64,000 bases of DNA from an uncultured bacterium (GTDB taxonomy: Bacteria > Patescibacteriota > Saccharimonadia > Saccharimonadales > Saccharimonadaceae), in NCBI GenBank assembly GCA_903900345.1, contig CAIUMO010000025.1, positions 1 to 64,000 of the forward strand. The letters are read 5' to 3'. This document shows positions 17,169 to 24,373 of the stretch, piece by piece. A program made the translations under genes and the position numbers. The notes under the pieces were generated by a model. It saw only the letters and a list, made by a program, of their open reading frames with translations. It did not search any database and was not told the DNA's origin. Positions within the stretch are counted from its first letter, which is position 1. Each line of letters starts with the position of its first letter.

Positions 17169-18902
17169 ATGGATCACAGACTACGGAAGTTAAATGCCAG
17201 ATTTAGATCACATTGGCGCCAGATCTTGTTATTTGGTGTTAGTGGGCTATTAATTTTAGTAGTGATTGGGCAGTTTATCTACCCGTCTGATCGTCTGGCT
17301 TTATTTACAGTTGTTGATGGTACTTCGTTTAGCAGCTGGCAAAAGAATGACGCCATTAAACTACTGAATGATAAATATAATAACCAAACAATACCACTAT
17401 ATTTTGGTGAAGCAACGCAGCCATATAAAAAACCACTCCCAGCTGAAATCGGCTTAACTATTAATAACAAGACGCGTATTGATAGTCTTAATTATCCTTG
17501 GTATTTGCGTATTATACCAACATCGATTTTGTGGGCACATTTTGTCATTAAGGTTCCATCCGAACCGATTTATCAACGTAATAGCGATAAGCTATCAGCC
17601 TATATTAGCAAAGAGCTGGATGCTTCGTGTAATATCAAACCCCAAGATGCTAGCCTGGGTTTATCAGATGGAACTGTTAAAGTTATACCTTCACGAATTG
17701 GTGGTACTTGCGATATAGACCAGGTTAGTAAAGTATTATCTGAAACAAAACCACAGCTTGGTGGTAAATATCGTGTTGTGATTCCTATTAAAGCTACCAC
17801 GCCAGTGGTGAGTGATGTCGCGGCACAGCAGCTAGCTGACTTATTGAATAATAAAGTTGGCACAGGCATCGCAGTTGTCGTTAATGGTTCATCTCAAATA
17901 ATTCCAGCCATCCAAGTCTTGGACTGGATTGATTTCAGTTCGAGCGACGGTAAATTGACTTATACTTTTAACGCGGATCGAGCTTTAGTTGACCTTAATC
18001 AAGAATTTGCGTCTAAGGTCAATATCGGTGCCGGTACGACCAAGGTCAGTATGTATAACTTTACTGAAGCTTCACGAGTCACTGGCGCTAGTGGTAAAAA
18101 ACTTGATGTTAGTGCAACACTAAATAGTCTGAAATCATTTATTGATAATGGTACGCCAGCCACGGTAGCGACAATGATAGTATCGCCAGCGGTCATCTAT
18201 TCTTATAGCTATAGTTCAGATGATGAAGGCCTTTCGGCTTTAATGCAGAACTACGCTCAAACACATTCTGGTGTTTACGGAGTTTCCTTGATCGAATTAT
18301 CTGGACAGGGTCGCGTAGCCTCTTATAATGGCAATAAATCATTTACGACTGCTAGCACGTATAAATTATTCGTGGCTTACAGTAGCTTGATGCGTATTGA
18401 AAGTGGTGCATGGCAATGGTCCGACCAAATTATTGATGGACGTGATCTCTCGGCTTGTTTTGATGACATGATTGTCAAATCTGATAACAAATGTGCTGTT
18501 GCTATGCTAAACAAGATAGGTCATACCGAGATAACTAATGAAGCGCATGCTATTGGCTGCAATAGCACATCATTTATAGGTAGTGGCGATATTAAAACAA
18601 CGGCGGCTGACTTGGCGCTGTTGTTAGCTAAATTGCAGAACGGTCAGATATTGACCAGCCAATCAAGTAGGGACACCCTAATTAATGCCATGAAGCGCAA
18701 TAACTATCGCGACGGCATACCAGCCGGCATTAGTGGATCGGTTGTGGCTGATAAGGTTGGATTTTTGGACGACCTTTTGCATGACGCCGCTATAGTCTAT
18801 AGCCCAACTGTCACGTATGTCTTAGTCGTAATGACCGACGGATCAAGTTGGGGTAATATCGCCAATCTGGCTAGACAGATTGAAAATCTACGAACACAAT
18901 AA
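17169..18902 (+). CDS. Membrane-anchored class A beta-lactamase-like serine hydrolase with VanW-type domain
   Basis: A 577-aa protein: one N-terminal anchor (about 18-37), a region of about 45-320 resembling the peptidoglycan-binding domains found with VanW proteins, then a beta-lactamase2-type catalytic domain. The catalytic set is visible: STYK (SxxK) in TASTYKLFVA near 394, SDN in VKSDNKCAVA near 437, and KVG in VADKVGFLDD (the KTG position) near 529. It should act outside the cell on peptidoglycan stem peptides or related substrates. The omega-loop Glu of true beta-lactamases is not obvious, so a DD-peptidase-like role fits better than antibiotic hydrolysis. Confidence 0.82.
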   Translation: MDHRLRKLNARFRSHWRQILLFGVSGLLILVVIGQFIYPSDRLALFTVVDGTSFSSWQKNDAIKLLNDKYNNQTIPLYFGEATQPYKKPLPAEIGLTINNKTRIDSLNYPWYLRIIPTSILWAHFVIKVPSEPIYQRNSDKLSAYISKELDASCNIKPQDASLGLSDGTVKVIPSRIGGTCDIDQVSKVLSETKPQLGGKYRVVIPIKATTPVVSDVAAQQLADLLNNKVGTGIAVVVNGSSQIIPAIQVLDWIDFSSSDGKLTYTFNADRALVDLNQEFASKVNIGAGTTKVSMYNFTEASRVTGASGKKLDVSATLNSLKSFIDNGTPATVATMIVSPAVIYSYSYSSDDEGLSALMQNYAQTHSGVYGVSLIELSGQGRVASYNGNKSFTTASTYKLFVAYSSLMRIESGAWQWSDQIIDGRDLSACFDDMIVKSDNKCAVAMLNKIGHTEITNEAHAIGCNSTSFIGSGDIKTTAADLALLLAKLQNGQILTSQSSRDTLINAMKRNNYRDGIPAGISGSVVADKVGFLDDLLHDAAIVYSPTVTYVLVVMTDGSSWGNIANLARQIENLRTQ

Positions 18903-18913
18903 TTAGAAAGTGT

Positions 18914-18919
18914 TATAAA
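18914..18919 (+). promoter_or_regulatory. -10 box of the LexA-like gene
   Basis: TGTTATAAA followed by TAGTATT and the ATG at 18927: a 7-nt gap, so a leaderless start is predicted. Confidence 0.5.
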
Positions 18920-18926
18920 TAGTATT

Positions 18927-19376
18927 ATGATTGAGCAACGATCCAGCAAAAGACAACGAGAGCTATTAAGCTTTGTTGATAGCTTCATTCAGAGGCATGG
19001 TTATGGTCCTAGTTATCGCGAAATTATGCGCGCTTTGGGCTATAAGTCAGTCTCAACAGTAGCTGTTCATATTGATGGCTTGTTGACGAAAGGTTATTTG
19101 CGCAAACGTGATCGATCAGCCAGATCACTGGAAGTCGTTACGACGCATTTGGACGAACCTTCAGCTAAAAAAGCTCCAACGCCAGCTCAAGAAAAATGGT
19201 TAATCAACGCTGTTACAAATAAGTTCAATGATTTTGACAATTCACACAGCGCCGAAACTTTAGATGAATTGTATGTTTTAGTTGGTGCGCTGAAAGTGTT
19301 AGGTTTGGACGGCGCCCATATCGCAATGAAAACTCGCCTGGTTGATTATCTTAAAACTCAGAACAAAATTGGATAG
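18927..19376 (+). CDS. LexA-type winged-helix DNA-binding protein lacking the peptidase domain
   Basis: A 149-aa protein. Residues 5-70 match the LexA N-terminal domain: RQRELLSFVDSFIQRHGYGPSYREIMRALGYKSVSTVAVHIDGLLTKGYLRK, including the S-x-x-T-V recognition-helix pattern. After about residue 75 there is no S24 peptidase domain: no Ala-Gly cleavage site and no Ser/Lys dyad. Instead a short alpha-helical tail follows (AQEKWLINAVTNKFNDF, then ETLDELYVLVGALKVLGL). It could be a LexA-derived regulator whose control is not RecA-driven cleavage. It lies immediately upstream of the tRNA-Asn promoter. Confidence 0.8.
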   Translation: MIEQRSSKRQRELLSFVDSFIQRHGYGPSYREIMRALGYKSVSTVAVHIDGLLTKGYLRKRDRSARSLEVVTTHLDEPSAKKAPTPAQEKWLINAVTNKFNDFDNSHSAETLDELYVLVGALKVLGLDGAHIAMKTRLVDYLKTQNKIG

Positions 19377-19406
19377 TTGACTAATTCAAAGAGTAAAGTA
19401 TATAAT
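19377..19406 (+). promoter_or_regulatory. Consensus promoter of the tRNA-Asn transcript
   Basis: TTGACT at 19377-19382 and TATAAT at 19401-19406, spaced by 18 bp. The predicted start, near 19413, is just before the first 59-bp repeat at 19415, so both repeats should be part of the tRNA precursor. Confidence 0.7.
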
Positions 19407-19414
19407 AACACTTG

Positions 19415-19532
19415 TATTCCGACGTAGCTGTCACCATGTCGAATGACGTGGCAATGGTAAAATTGGTTTCATATATTCCGACGTAGCTGTTCCCATGCTG
19501 TATAGCGTGGCAATGGTAAAGTACGGTACACC
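19415..19532 (+). repeat. Two 59-bp tandem units that copy the 5' end of tRNA-Asn
   Basis: Units start at 19415 and 19474, and the real tRNA region continues the same period at 19533. All three begin TATTCCGACGTAGCT; the tRNA itself starts at the T of TCCGACG. Within the two units, positions 20-37 form a 7-bp hairpin with a 4-nt loop (19434-19451 and 19493-19510). Two stem pairs differ between the units but stay paired: T-A becomes C-G, and C-G becomes T-A. A core CGTGGCAATGGTAAA is identical after each hairpin. The compensatory changes indicate a conserved RNA structure. Confidence 0.75.
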
Positions 19533-19535
19533 TAT

Positions 19536-19610
19536 TCCGACGTAGCTCAATGGTGGAGCAAGAAGCTGTTAACTTCGAGGTTACTGGTTCGAGCCCAGTC
19601 GTCGGAGCCA
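19536..19610 (+). tRNA. tRNA-Asn (anticodon GTT), CCA encoded
   Basis: A cloverleaf can be drawn by hand: acceptor TCCGACG with CGTCGGA, D-arm GCTC...GAGC, anticodon loop CTGTTAA with anticodon GTT, T-arm ACTGG-TTCGAGC-CCAGT, discriminator G and an encoded CCA at 19608-19610. The anticodon stem AGAAG/CTTCG has one A-G mismatch at the far end. GTT reads both Asn codons. Confidence 0.93.
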
Positions 19611-19649
19611 AATAAAGAAGACCCGCAAAGGTCTTTTTTATTTGGCTCC
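19604..19649 (+). terminator. Terminator hairpin whose 5' arm is the tRNA-Asn 3' end
   Basis: A 20-bp stem pairs 19604-19623 with 19630-19649, with one G-T pair and no mismatch, over a 6-nt loop. The left arm begins GGAGCCA, the last 7 nt of the mature tRNA. The right arm carries the T-run. Forming the full stem would take the discriminator and CCA out of the cloverleaf. A shorter stem (AAGACC/GGTCTT) could terminate on its own. Confidence 0.7.
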
Positions 19650-19706
19650 GCGCCCTGCGGTCTCGAACCAGTAACTCGCCAGCTTGCCTGGCGATAGTTA
19701 CTGGTT
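19641..19706 (-). repeat. Inverted partial copy of the tRNA-Asn 3' half, with a nested hairpin
   Basis: Read on the minus strand, the segment contains TTACTGGTTCGAG, identical to 13 nt of the tRNA T-arm, followed by diverged sequence and GGAGCCAAATA, again identical to the tRNA end. The tRNA 3' half is thus present as an imperfect inverted duplicate around the terminator. A second hairpin, AACCAGTAAC/GTTACTGGTT (10 bp) plus CGCCAG/CTGGCG (6 bp), spans 19666-19706. It does not fold into a complete second tRNA. Confidence 0.6.
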
Positions 19707-19790
19707 AGGTGTAGCGAGTAAAATAAAAGAAAGCGCGTAGCATTTTCTTTTGTGAACGAGCGGAAAAGGCGAAGCCGCTGGCCAGTCGTC

Positions 19791-19811
19791 CAGACCTTAT
19801 GGTCTGTTTTT
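19791..19811 (+). terminator. Rho-independent terminator
   Basis: CAGACC-TTAT-GGTCTG followed by TTTTT. It closes the structured stretch 19707-19811, which also holds an AAAAGAAA/TTTTCTTTT pair and an AGCGG/CCGCT pair and contains no convincing gene. Confidence 0.6.
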
Positions 19812-19960
19812 CGCGGATATTATAGAAGCGGCGAATTAGCTGTCTGGATATTTGTGTGTTTTTGTTAAGTAATAAATTATATTTGTAGAATACATTTAAA
19901 GTTTTTCTTTGTCGTTTGCGCTATTATTAGATTAAGTTAATTTTAGTTGAAAGTATTAAT

Positions 19961-21082
19961 ATGAAGTTTGGTATAAGAAAGCGTAGTTTTAAAAAATCAT
20001 TTAGTGCTATGACAACTGGCAGATTAAAACGTGCAGTCAAGCGACAGGTTCTGCCATTTTATGGTAAAAAAGGGGCGGGATGGATAAAGAATCCAAAGAA
20101 AGCATTGTATAACGCCGTTTATCATAGAGTTACTATTAAATCGCCATTACCTTATCTAGGATCTGATAATAAAAAAGTAACAAGAAGGAGCAACATGGCA
20201 TTTAGCACTTATATAGAAACTGCAGATAATGATAATGTGGCGGAATCGATAGCAACCTCATACAAAGCACTAACAGTTGGTAGCGGTAATTTTGAACAAT
20301 TGAAGCAAGATTTAACTGAAGTTTATGACAACAGGCTAAAACTTAAAAAAGAATTATCGAAATCTAAGATTATATATTATTTAACGTATTTATTTAACTC
20401 AAAAGATAAACGTCAAGCAAAAAAAGACATTATTGAAAAATTAAGTAATGCGGTTGAGCATGCATATATAGACCTGAATTTTGAAGTGAAGTTAAAGGAC
20501 GCGCATTTGTGGATGGAATGCTGTGAAACATTTGAGGAGGTTATGAAATCAGACAAGATATGGGATTTAACTTCGAGAAAAGATACTAATAGGTATCGTG
20601 AAAGAACTATTGCTAGTGAGAGTGTTGATAGAAAAATTGTTGTTGCTCGTGACCATAAGTCTCTAGAGTTTATTAAATCTGATGTTGATAATATTTATAT
20701 ACCAAATGTGAACGGTCCTGATATTTATATATTTCCTGCCTTCATTGTTCTGTTTAAAAATTATAAACAATTTAGTATTCACGATATACAACAGGTCAAT
20801 ATATCAGTTACTGCTACTGGATTTCATGAAGAAGATGGCGTGTCTGGGGATGCGACTGTAGTTGGCCAGACTTATAAATATACAAACAAAAACGGTACTC
20901 CCGATAAACGATTTGCAAATAATTACACCATACCCGTAGTTCGTTATGGCGATTTGAGGCTTGATTCGGATGGCGGTATTAATGACAGATATTTATTCAG
21001 TAATTTTGATAAGTTTACTGAATTTAGCAAAGCACTTACTAAATTTGTTCAAGTAAATTTGAAAGTATCTGTTCAGAAGTAG
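19961..21082 (+). CDS. Uncharacterised 373-aa protein with basic N-terminal segment
   Basis: Not assigned to a family. Residues 1-60 are strikingly basic and patterned: IRKRSFKKSFSAMTTGRLKRAVKRQ, then YGKKGAGWIKNPKKALYNAVYHR. From memory, similar openings occur in accessory or phage-associated proteins of Firmicutes; this is recollection, not a search. Residues about 90-165 are charged and helical (coiled-coil-like, with KDKRQAKKDIIEKL), and about 235-373 are beta-rich. There is no signal peptide or membrane helix. The gene follows the structured tRNA-Asn region and is preceded by 149 bp without a strong Shine-Dalgarno site. It may be cargo of an inserted element. Confidence 0.6.
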   Translation: MKFGIRKRSFKKSFSAMTTGRLKRAVKRQVLPFYGKKGAGWIKNPKKALYNAVYHRVTIKSPLPYLGSDNKKVTRRSNMAFSTYIETADNDNVAESIATSYKALTVGSGNFEQLKQDLTEVYDNRLKLKKELSKSKIIYYLTYLFNSKDKRQAKKDIIEKLSNAVEHAYIDLNFEVKLKDAHLWMECCETFEEVMKSDKIWDLTSRKDTNRYRERTIASESVDRKIVVARDHKSLEFIKSDVDNIYIPNVNGPDIYIFPAFIVLFKNYKQFSIHDIQQVNISVTATGFHEEDGVSGDATVVGQTYKYTNKNGTPDKRFANNYTIPVVRYGDLRLDSDGGINDRYLFSNFDKFTEFSKALTKFVQVNLKVSVQK

Positions 21083-21308
21083 ATAGATAGACTGCCTACC
21101 TCCAAATAAATATATACCCATATAGTATCTTTTTGAAATTGGGGGTGGGGGTGTATCTTATTAGTAAGCCATATTAGAGGTGCGAAATTGTCTGTCTAAT
21201 TGTCGAACAGTTTTATTTGCACATCTAGCTAGCGATTCGCCAACTTTTGCGTGATACCAACTACCAAAGCACTGTCTGTTAAGAAGCTTCCTTTATAATA
21301 AAGAGCTT

Positions 21309-23243
21309 CTACTCGGAATCGAGCTGGTCTTTTACATAAAAGTCATTACTAATTTTTATGACCAAGGCTATCATAAGTTTTAGTGCGATTATGTATGTGT
21401 TATGGTGAATATTTTCATTATCTTTATCTGCTTGTGAGCCATGTAGATATTTATTTCTTAGGTCATATCCATCACTAAACTCAGACTGGTTTAATTGGAA
21501 GTTGAAATAGCTAGCTTCCTGGTCTGTGAGAAGTGTGGATTTTCTTATTAGCCATCCGCTATTGACCATAGAATCTATTTCGGTTCTTATATCTTCTGCG
21601 GCATTGTTGTAGCCGATAGCTTCATAGTCGAACAGGACTTTTAATGCCACTATTTGCGGTAGGCTTCGGAATTTCAATAGGCCATCGACTGTATGTAGCA
21701 CCCCTAGCTTAACTAACTTATCGATTTGAGGCTTTTGAAATGATTGTAATTCATCAAATCTAATATCTTTTGTAGTTAGTAGTTCAAACAGGGTTCTAGC
21801 CTGTAGGTCGTCATTGATATACCCTAGGTGTGCTTGGTCTGAGAATAAGTAGAATTGTACAAGAGCTATGTCTTCGTCGTTAGTGACATATACATACTTG
21901 TCTTTTATTGGGCTGGGTATATCGTGATAACGTATTTGTTCTGATGTGAGGTCAAGTAACTCTTTATCAATTTTGCCGTCTTCCGCATAAAGGCTAAATT
22001 GTCTAAGAATACTCTCCATCTCTGTAAACACATGTCTGCTTTTTTCTAGGTATGTAGACAGTTCGCTGGACGGCTTATATTGAAATCCCTCTGCGCAATG
22101 CCTAGTTTTTAAGTATTCCTCAAAGAACCAAGCTATAACTTTCTCTAGTGAGTTATTGTGTTCCTGTAAGAATCTCTCATATACAAACACTTGTCCAAAT
22201 GAGCGTTGCTCGGATAAGTTGAAGGCGATTCCTGTTGGATATGAGTTCTTGCCTTTAACGCCCATAAAGCGTTCAACTATACCCGTCATCGCAGATTTAT
22301 ATGATGGTAGGCTGAGAACCATTCCTTCATGCACAAAACCAAACAGGTGAACAAAGTTAGCTAGTATTTCCTCATTAGACGAATGCTCTTCTAGCCACTT
22401 TTTACCATAGCTAAGTCTTATGATTCCCTCCGCATTCGTAGATAGTAATAGTGGTTCGGATTGCTCGTTGTCTATGGCAATGTCTGTACCGTACTTGAAT
22501 CCGCCAGCGTTCTTATTCTTAAAGAATTCCTCTGTCCACTCCTTGTCTTTGCGTTTTGCTTTTAGTTTCAATTTGGCGTTCATACCAATAGCCTTAGGGC
22601 TTGTGTCTGCAATTAATTTTATGTAGTTAGGGTTAGCTTCGGCATCATCAATGTAGCGGCCCAATAGGGCCTGTATGTCGTCATTAGTCAGGCTGCTGGG
22701 CAAATGTATATCTTGTCTATCTTTTTTCTCTAAATGTTTACGCATGACTAGCTCTGCATTCCTAGCTTCAGCAATTAGTAACAGGCGAATGTCTTGGTCA
22801 AATACTTTCACTAATTCCTTATTTTCAAGCATCTCACCAACACGAATACCGGCCTTACGCAGTAGAGTTAATAAATCTCCAGCCACAGCTCGTTCGTGTA
22901 CTTTGTTTCCTATTATTAATGTCAGTAAGTTATGATGATAATTGTTATCGATTTTAGTTATTTTAGTTGCGGCATTTGACTGGTCTATCGTGTTTAAAAA
23001 GATTGCGATAGTCTTTCTAATTTTCGGAACTAATGCTTTATATTCCGTTTCTTTTTCAGAACTTAAGTCCTTTGGAAAAACACCATTCTCCGCAAATTGA
23101 ACCGTATTATACAACTCTATAATATCGTCGATTGCGTAGTCGGTTTTGCTGCTGTCGTAATCGTCTAAGCATTCCGTAGCCCTCTTTACTTGGAAAAATG
23201 TTCCATAATCATTAAGTCCATAAAATTTTAAACGTTTATCCAT
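21309..23243 (-). CDS. Uncharacterised 644-aa protein with a C-terminal HEPN-like RNKYLH motif
   Basis: The frame opens at 23267, but the ATG at 23243 has GGGAG 8 nt upstream and is the better start (MDKRLKFYGL). The protein is soluble and mostly helical, with a Lys-rich strip near 230-245. Near the C terminus, DLRNKYLHGS contains R-x4-H inside a predicted helix, followed by a helical bundle (NTYIIALKLMIALVIKI). That is the signature of HEPN RNases, including DUF4209/ApeA-like C-terminal domains. A defence or toxin role is inferred only from this motif and the accessory context. No nuclease partner or antitoxin is recognised beside it. Confidence 0.6.
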   Translation of the reverse strand: MDKRLKFYGLNDYGTFFQVKRATECLDDYDSSKTDYAIDDIIELYNTVQFAENGVFPKDLSSEKETEYKALVPKIRKTIAIFLNTIDQSNAATKITKIDNNYHHNLLTLIIGNKVHERAVAGDLLTLLRKAGIRVGEMLENKELVKVFDQDIRLLLIAEARNAELVMRKHLEKKDRQDIHLPSSLTNDDIQALLGRYIDDAEANPNYIKLIADTSPKAIGMNAKLKLKAKRKDKEWTEEFFKNKNAGGFKYGTDIAIDNEQSEPLLLSTNAEGIIRLSYGKKWLEEHSSNEEILANFVHLFGFVHEGMVLSLPSYKSAMTGIVERFMGVKGKNSYPTGIAFNLSEQRSFGQVFVYERFLQEHNNSLEKVIAWFFEEYLKTRHCAEGFQYKPSSELSTYLEKSRHVFTEMESILRQFSLYAEDGKIDKELLDLTSEQIRYHDIPSPIKDKYVYVTNDEDIALVQFYLFSDQAHLGYINDDLQARTLFELLTTKDIRFDELQSFQKPQIDKLVKLGVLHTVDGLLKFRSLPQIVALKVLFDYEAIGYNNAAEDIRTEIDSMVNSGWLIRKSTLLTDQEASYFNFQLNQSEFSDGYDLRNKYLHGSQADKDNENIHHNTYIIALKLMIALVIKISNDFYVKDQLDSE

Positions 23244-23493
23244 AAGTAGCTCCCTCTTGTATATCATTTTACATCAAACTGAGACTGTTATATAAGTAAT
23301 GTAGTAGAGCGAACATTCCACACTACACCGTTTCTGCAAAAGAGTTTGCGTTATCTAGATTATCGGCAACAAAGAAAAGGCGGAGCAGTATATGAAGATT
23401 ATCTGGACAAGTCTGCCAAAATATACGCCACAAAATAGCCCATGAAAGTGCATATCCGTTCGAAAGACCCTTTAGCTAGCTTTAGTGTAGTGA

Positions 23494-23709
23494 CATGAAT
23501 TTGATATTGATACAGTCGTAAAAAATTTTGAAAAAGATTGTCATGTATTAAGTACTCTTGAACAAAATATGTATGAGGTTACACGAATACTTTTGCTGGA
23601 TAATGTATTGCATACGATAATTTTCCCCGATATTTGTCCGTATATGATTCGTTCTGGTGGCATGGGTTGGGAAGACTTTGAAAAACTATTAACAAAAACT
23701 GCTGTTTAG
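23494..23709 (+). pseudogene. Decayed coding remnant in a 600-bp gap
   Basis: 23281-23856 has no intact gene. One frame is open from the TGA at 23491 to the TAG at 23709 and has coding character: EFDIDTVVKNFEKDCHVL, then EVTRILLLDNVLHTIIFP and GMGWEDFEKLLTK. Its first ATG is at 23569, deep inside. Just upstream (about 23322-23442) another frame reads as coding-like (GGAVYEDYLDKSAKIYATK) and then stops. The pattern fits one or two genes broken by deletions and frameshifts; no family is named. The remainder to 23856 holds only a TACAAT at about 23832 for the next gene. Confidence 0.4.
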
Positions 23710-23856
23710 TTGGGTAAGACAGCTGTTGAATCCTGCTTTATTAGAGTTATAACCTCCCTTACTATAGGGAGCCAAGATTATATATTCACAGATTATCCAC
23801 TAAGCATTTACACTACCAGATTTTTTGTTGCTACAATAGATTTAGGATGATTAATA

Positions 23857-24246
23857 ATGCCAAAAGATAAATCTATTCAACCTGGTGGTGTGGATGAATA
23901 CATTTCCGCCCAACCAGATTATGCCCAAGATAGCCTGAGAAAGATAAGGTCTGCCATACTTGCGATAGCTCCTGAATCTATTGAAACAGTGAGTTATTTT
24001 CAAATTCCAGGATATTCCTATGGCGACTATGATTACAACGGAATGTTTGTATGGTTTAGTTTCAAAAAACCTTACGTGCGTTTACATTTGCGGCCACCAG
24101 TTATTGATAATTATAAAAAACAGCTTGTTGGGTACGTCACAACAAAAAGTATCGTTAGTTTTCCGGCCGAAAAAGACCTGCCTGTGGGGTTGGTAAAAGA
24201 ATTAGTGAAAGCGAGTTTGAAAGTTATGAAAGATTCTGTAAAGTAG
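23857..24246 (+). CDS. DUF1801 (YdhG/YdeI-like) protein
   Basis: A 129-aa small cytosolic protein of the DUF1801 fold: VDEYISAQPDYAQDSLRKIRSAILAIAPESIETVSYFQIPGYSY near the start, then a beta-sheet with GMFVWFSFKKPYVRLHLRPP. The family's function is poorly defined; some members were described as frataxin-like or iron-related. A paralog is at 30235. AGGATG lies about 9 nt before the ATG, after a TACAAT box. It is the last gene before the tRNA-like remnant at 24262. Confidence 0.85.
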   Translation: MPKDKSIQPGGVDEYISAQPDYAQDSLRKIRSAILAIAPESIETVSYFQIPGYSYGDYDYNGMFVWFSFKKPYVRLHLRPPVIDNYKKQLVGYVTTKSIVSFPAEKDLPVGLVKELVKASLKVMKDSVK

Positions 24247-24261
24247 GTTAGTCTATGAATA

Positions 24262-24335
24262 GTGTGCCGAGCCAGATAAATAATCTGCGTAAAGCATTTT
24301 TTATAATCTCATCGCCTGGTCCGAGCCAGTAACTT
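24262..24335. repeat. Diverged tRNA-Asn 3'-end-like segment
   Basis: The forward strand reads GAGCCAGATAAATAA at about 24269, close to GGAGCCAAATAAAGAA at the tRNA-Asn 3' end (19604). About 40 nt later an inverted stretch, CCGAGCCAGTAACTTCGCC at 24311-24329, resembles CTCGAACCAGTAACTCGCC at 19662-19680. Order and orientation match the 19604-19680 module. The copy is imperfect, so this is either a worn attachment-site repeat or a decayed tRNA duplicate. Confidence 0.4.
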
Positions 24336-24373
24336 CGCCAAATTAACACATTATAGTGTAAGCTTGAATAATC

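Noticed and set aside
19415-19610. The 59-bp repeats as a CRISPR array or as two extra tRNA genes
   Set aside because: Only two units plus the tRNA start, conserved and variable parts are interleaved with compensatory changes rather than repeat-spacer structure, and no cas gene is near. The units have no anticodon or T-arm, so they are not tRNAs.
19381-19611. Minus-strand 76-aa frame (MAPTTGLEPVTSKLTASC...)
   Set aside because: It is the antisense of tRNA-Asn and its leader; this peptide type is a common spurious annotation over tRNA genes.
24262-24335. A functional tRNA on the minus strand
   Set aside because: Only a T-arm-like piece and a 3'-end-like piece are present; no acceptor pairing, anticodon arm or proper spacing.
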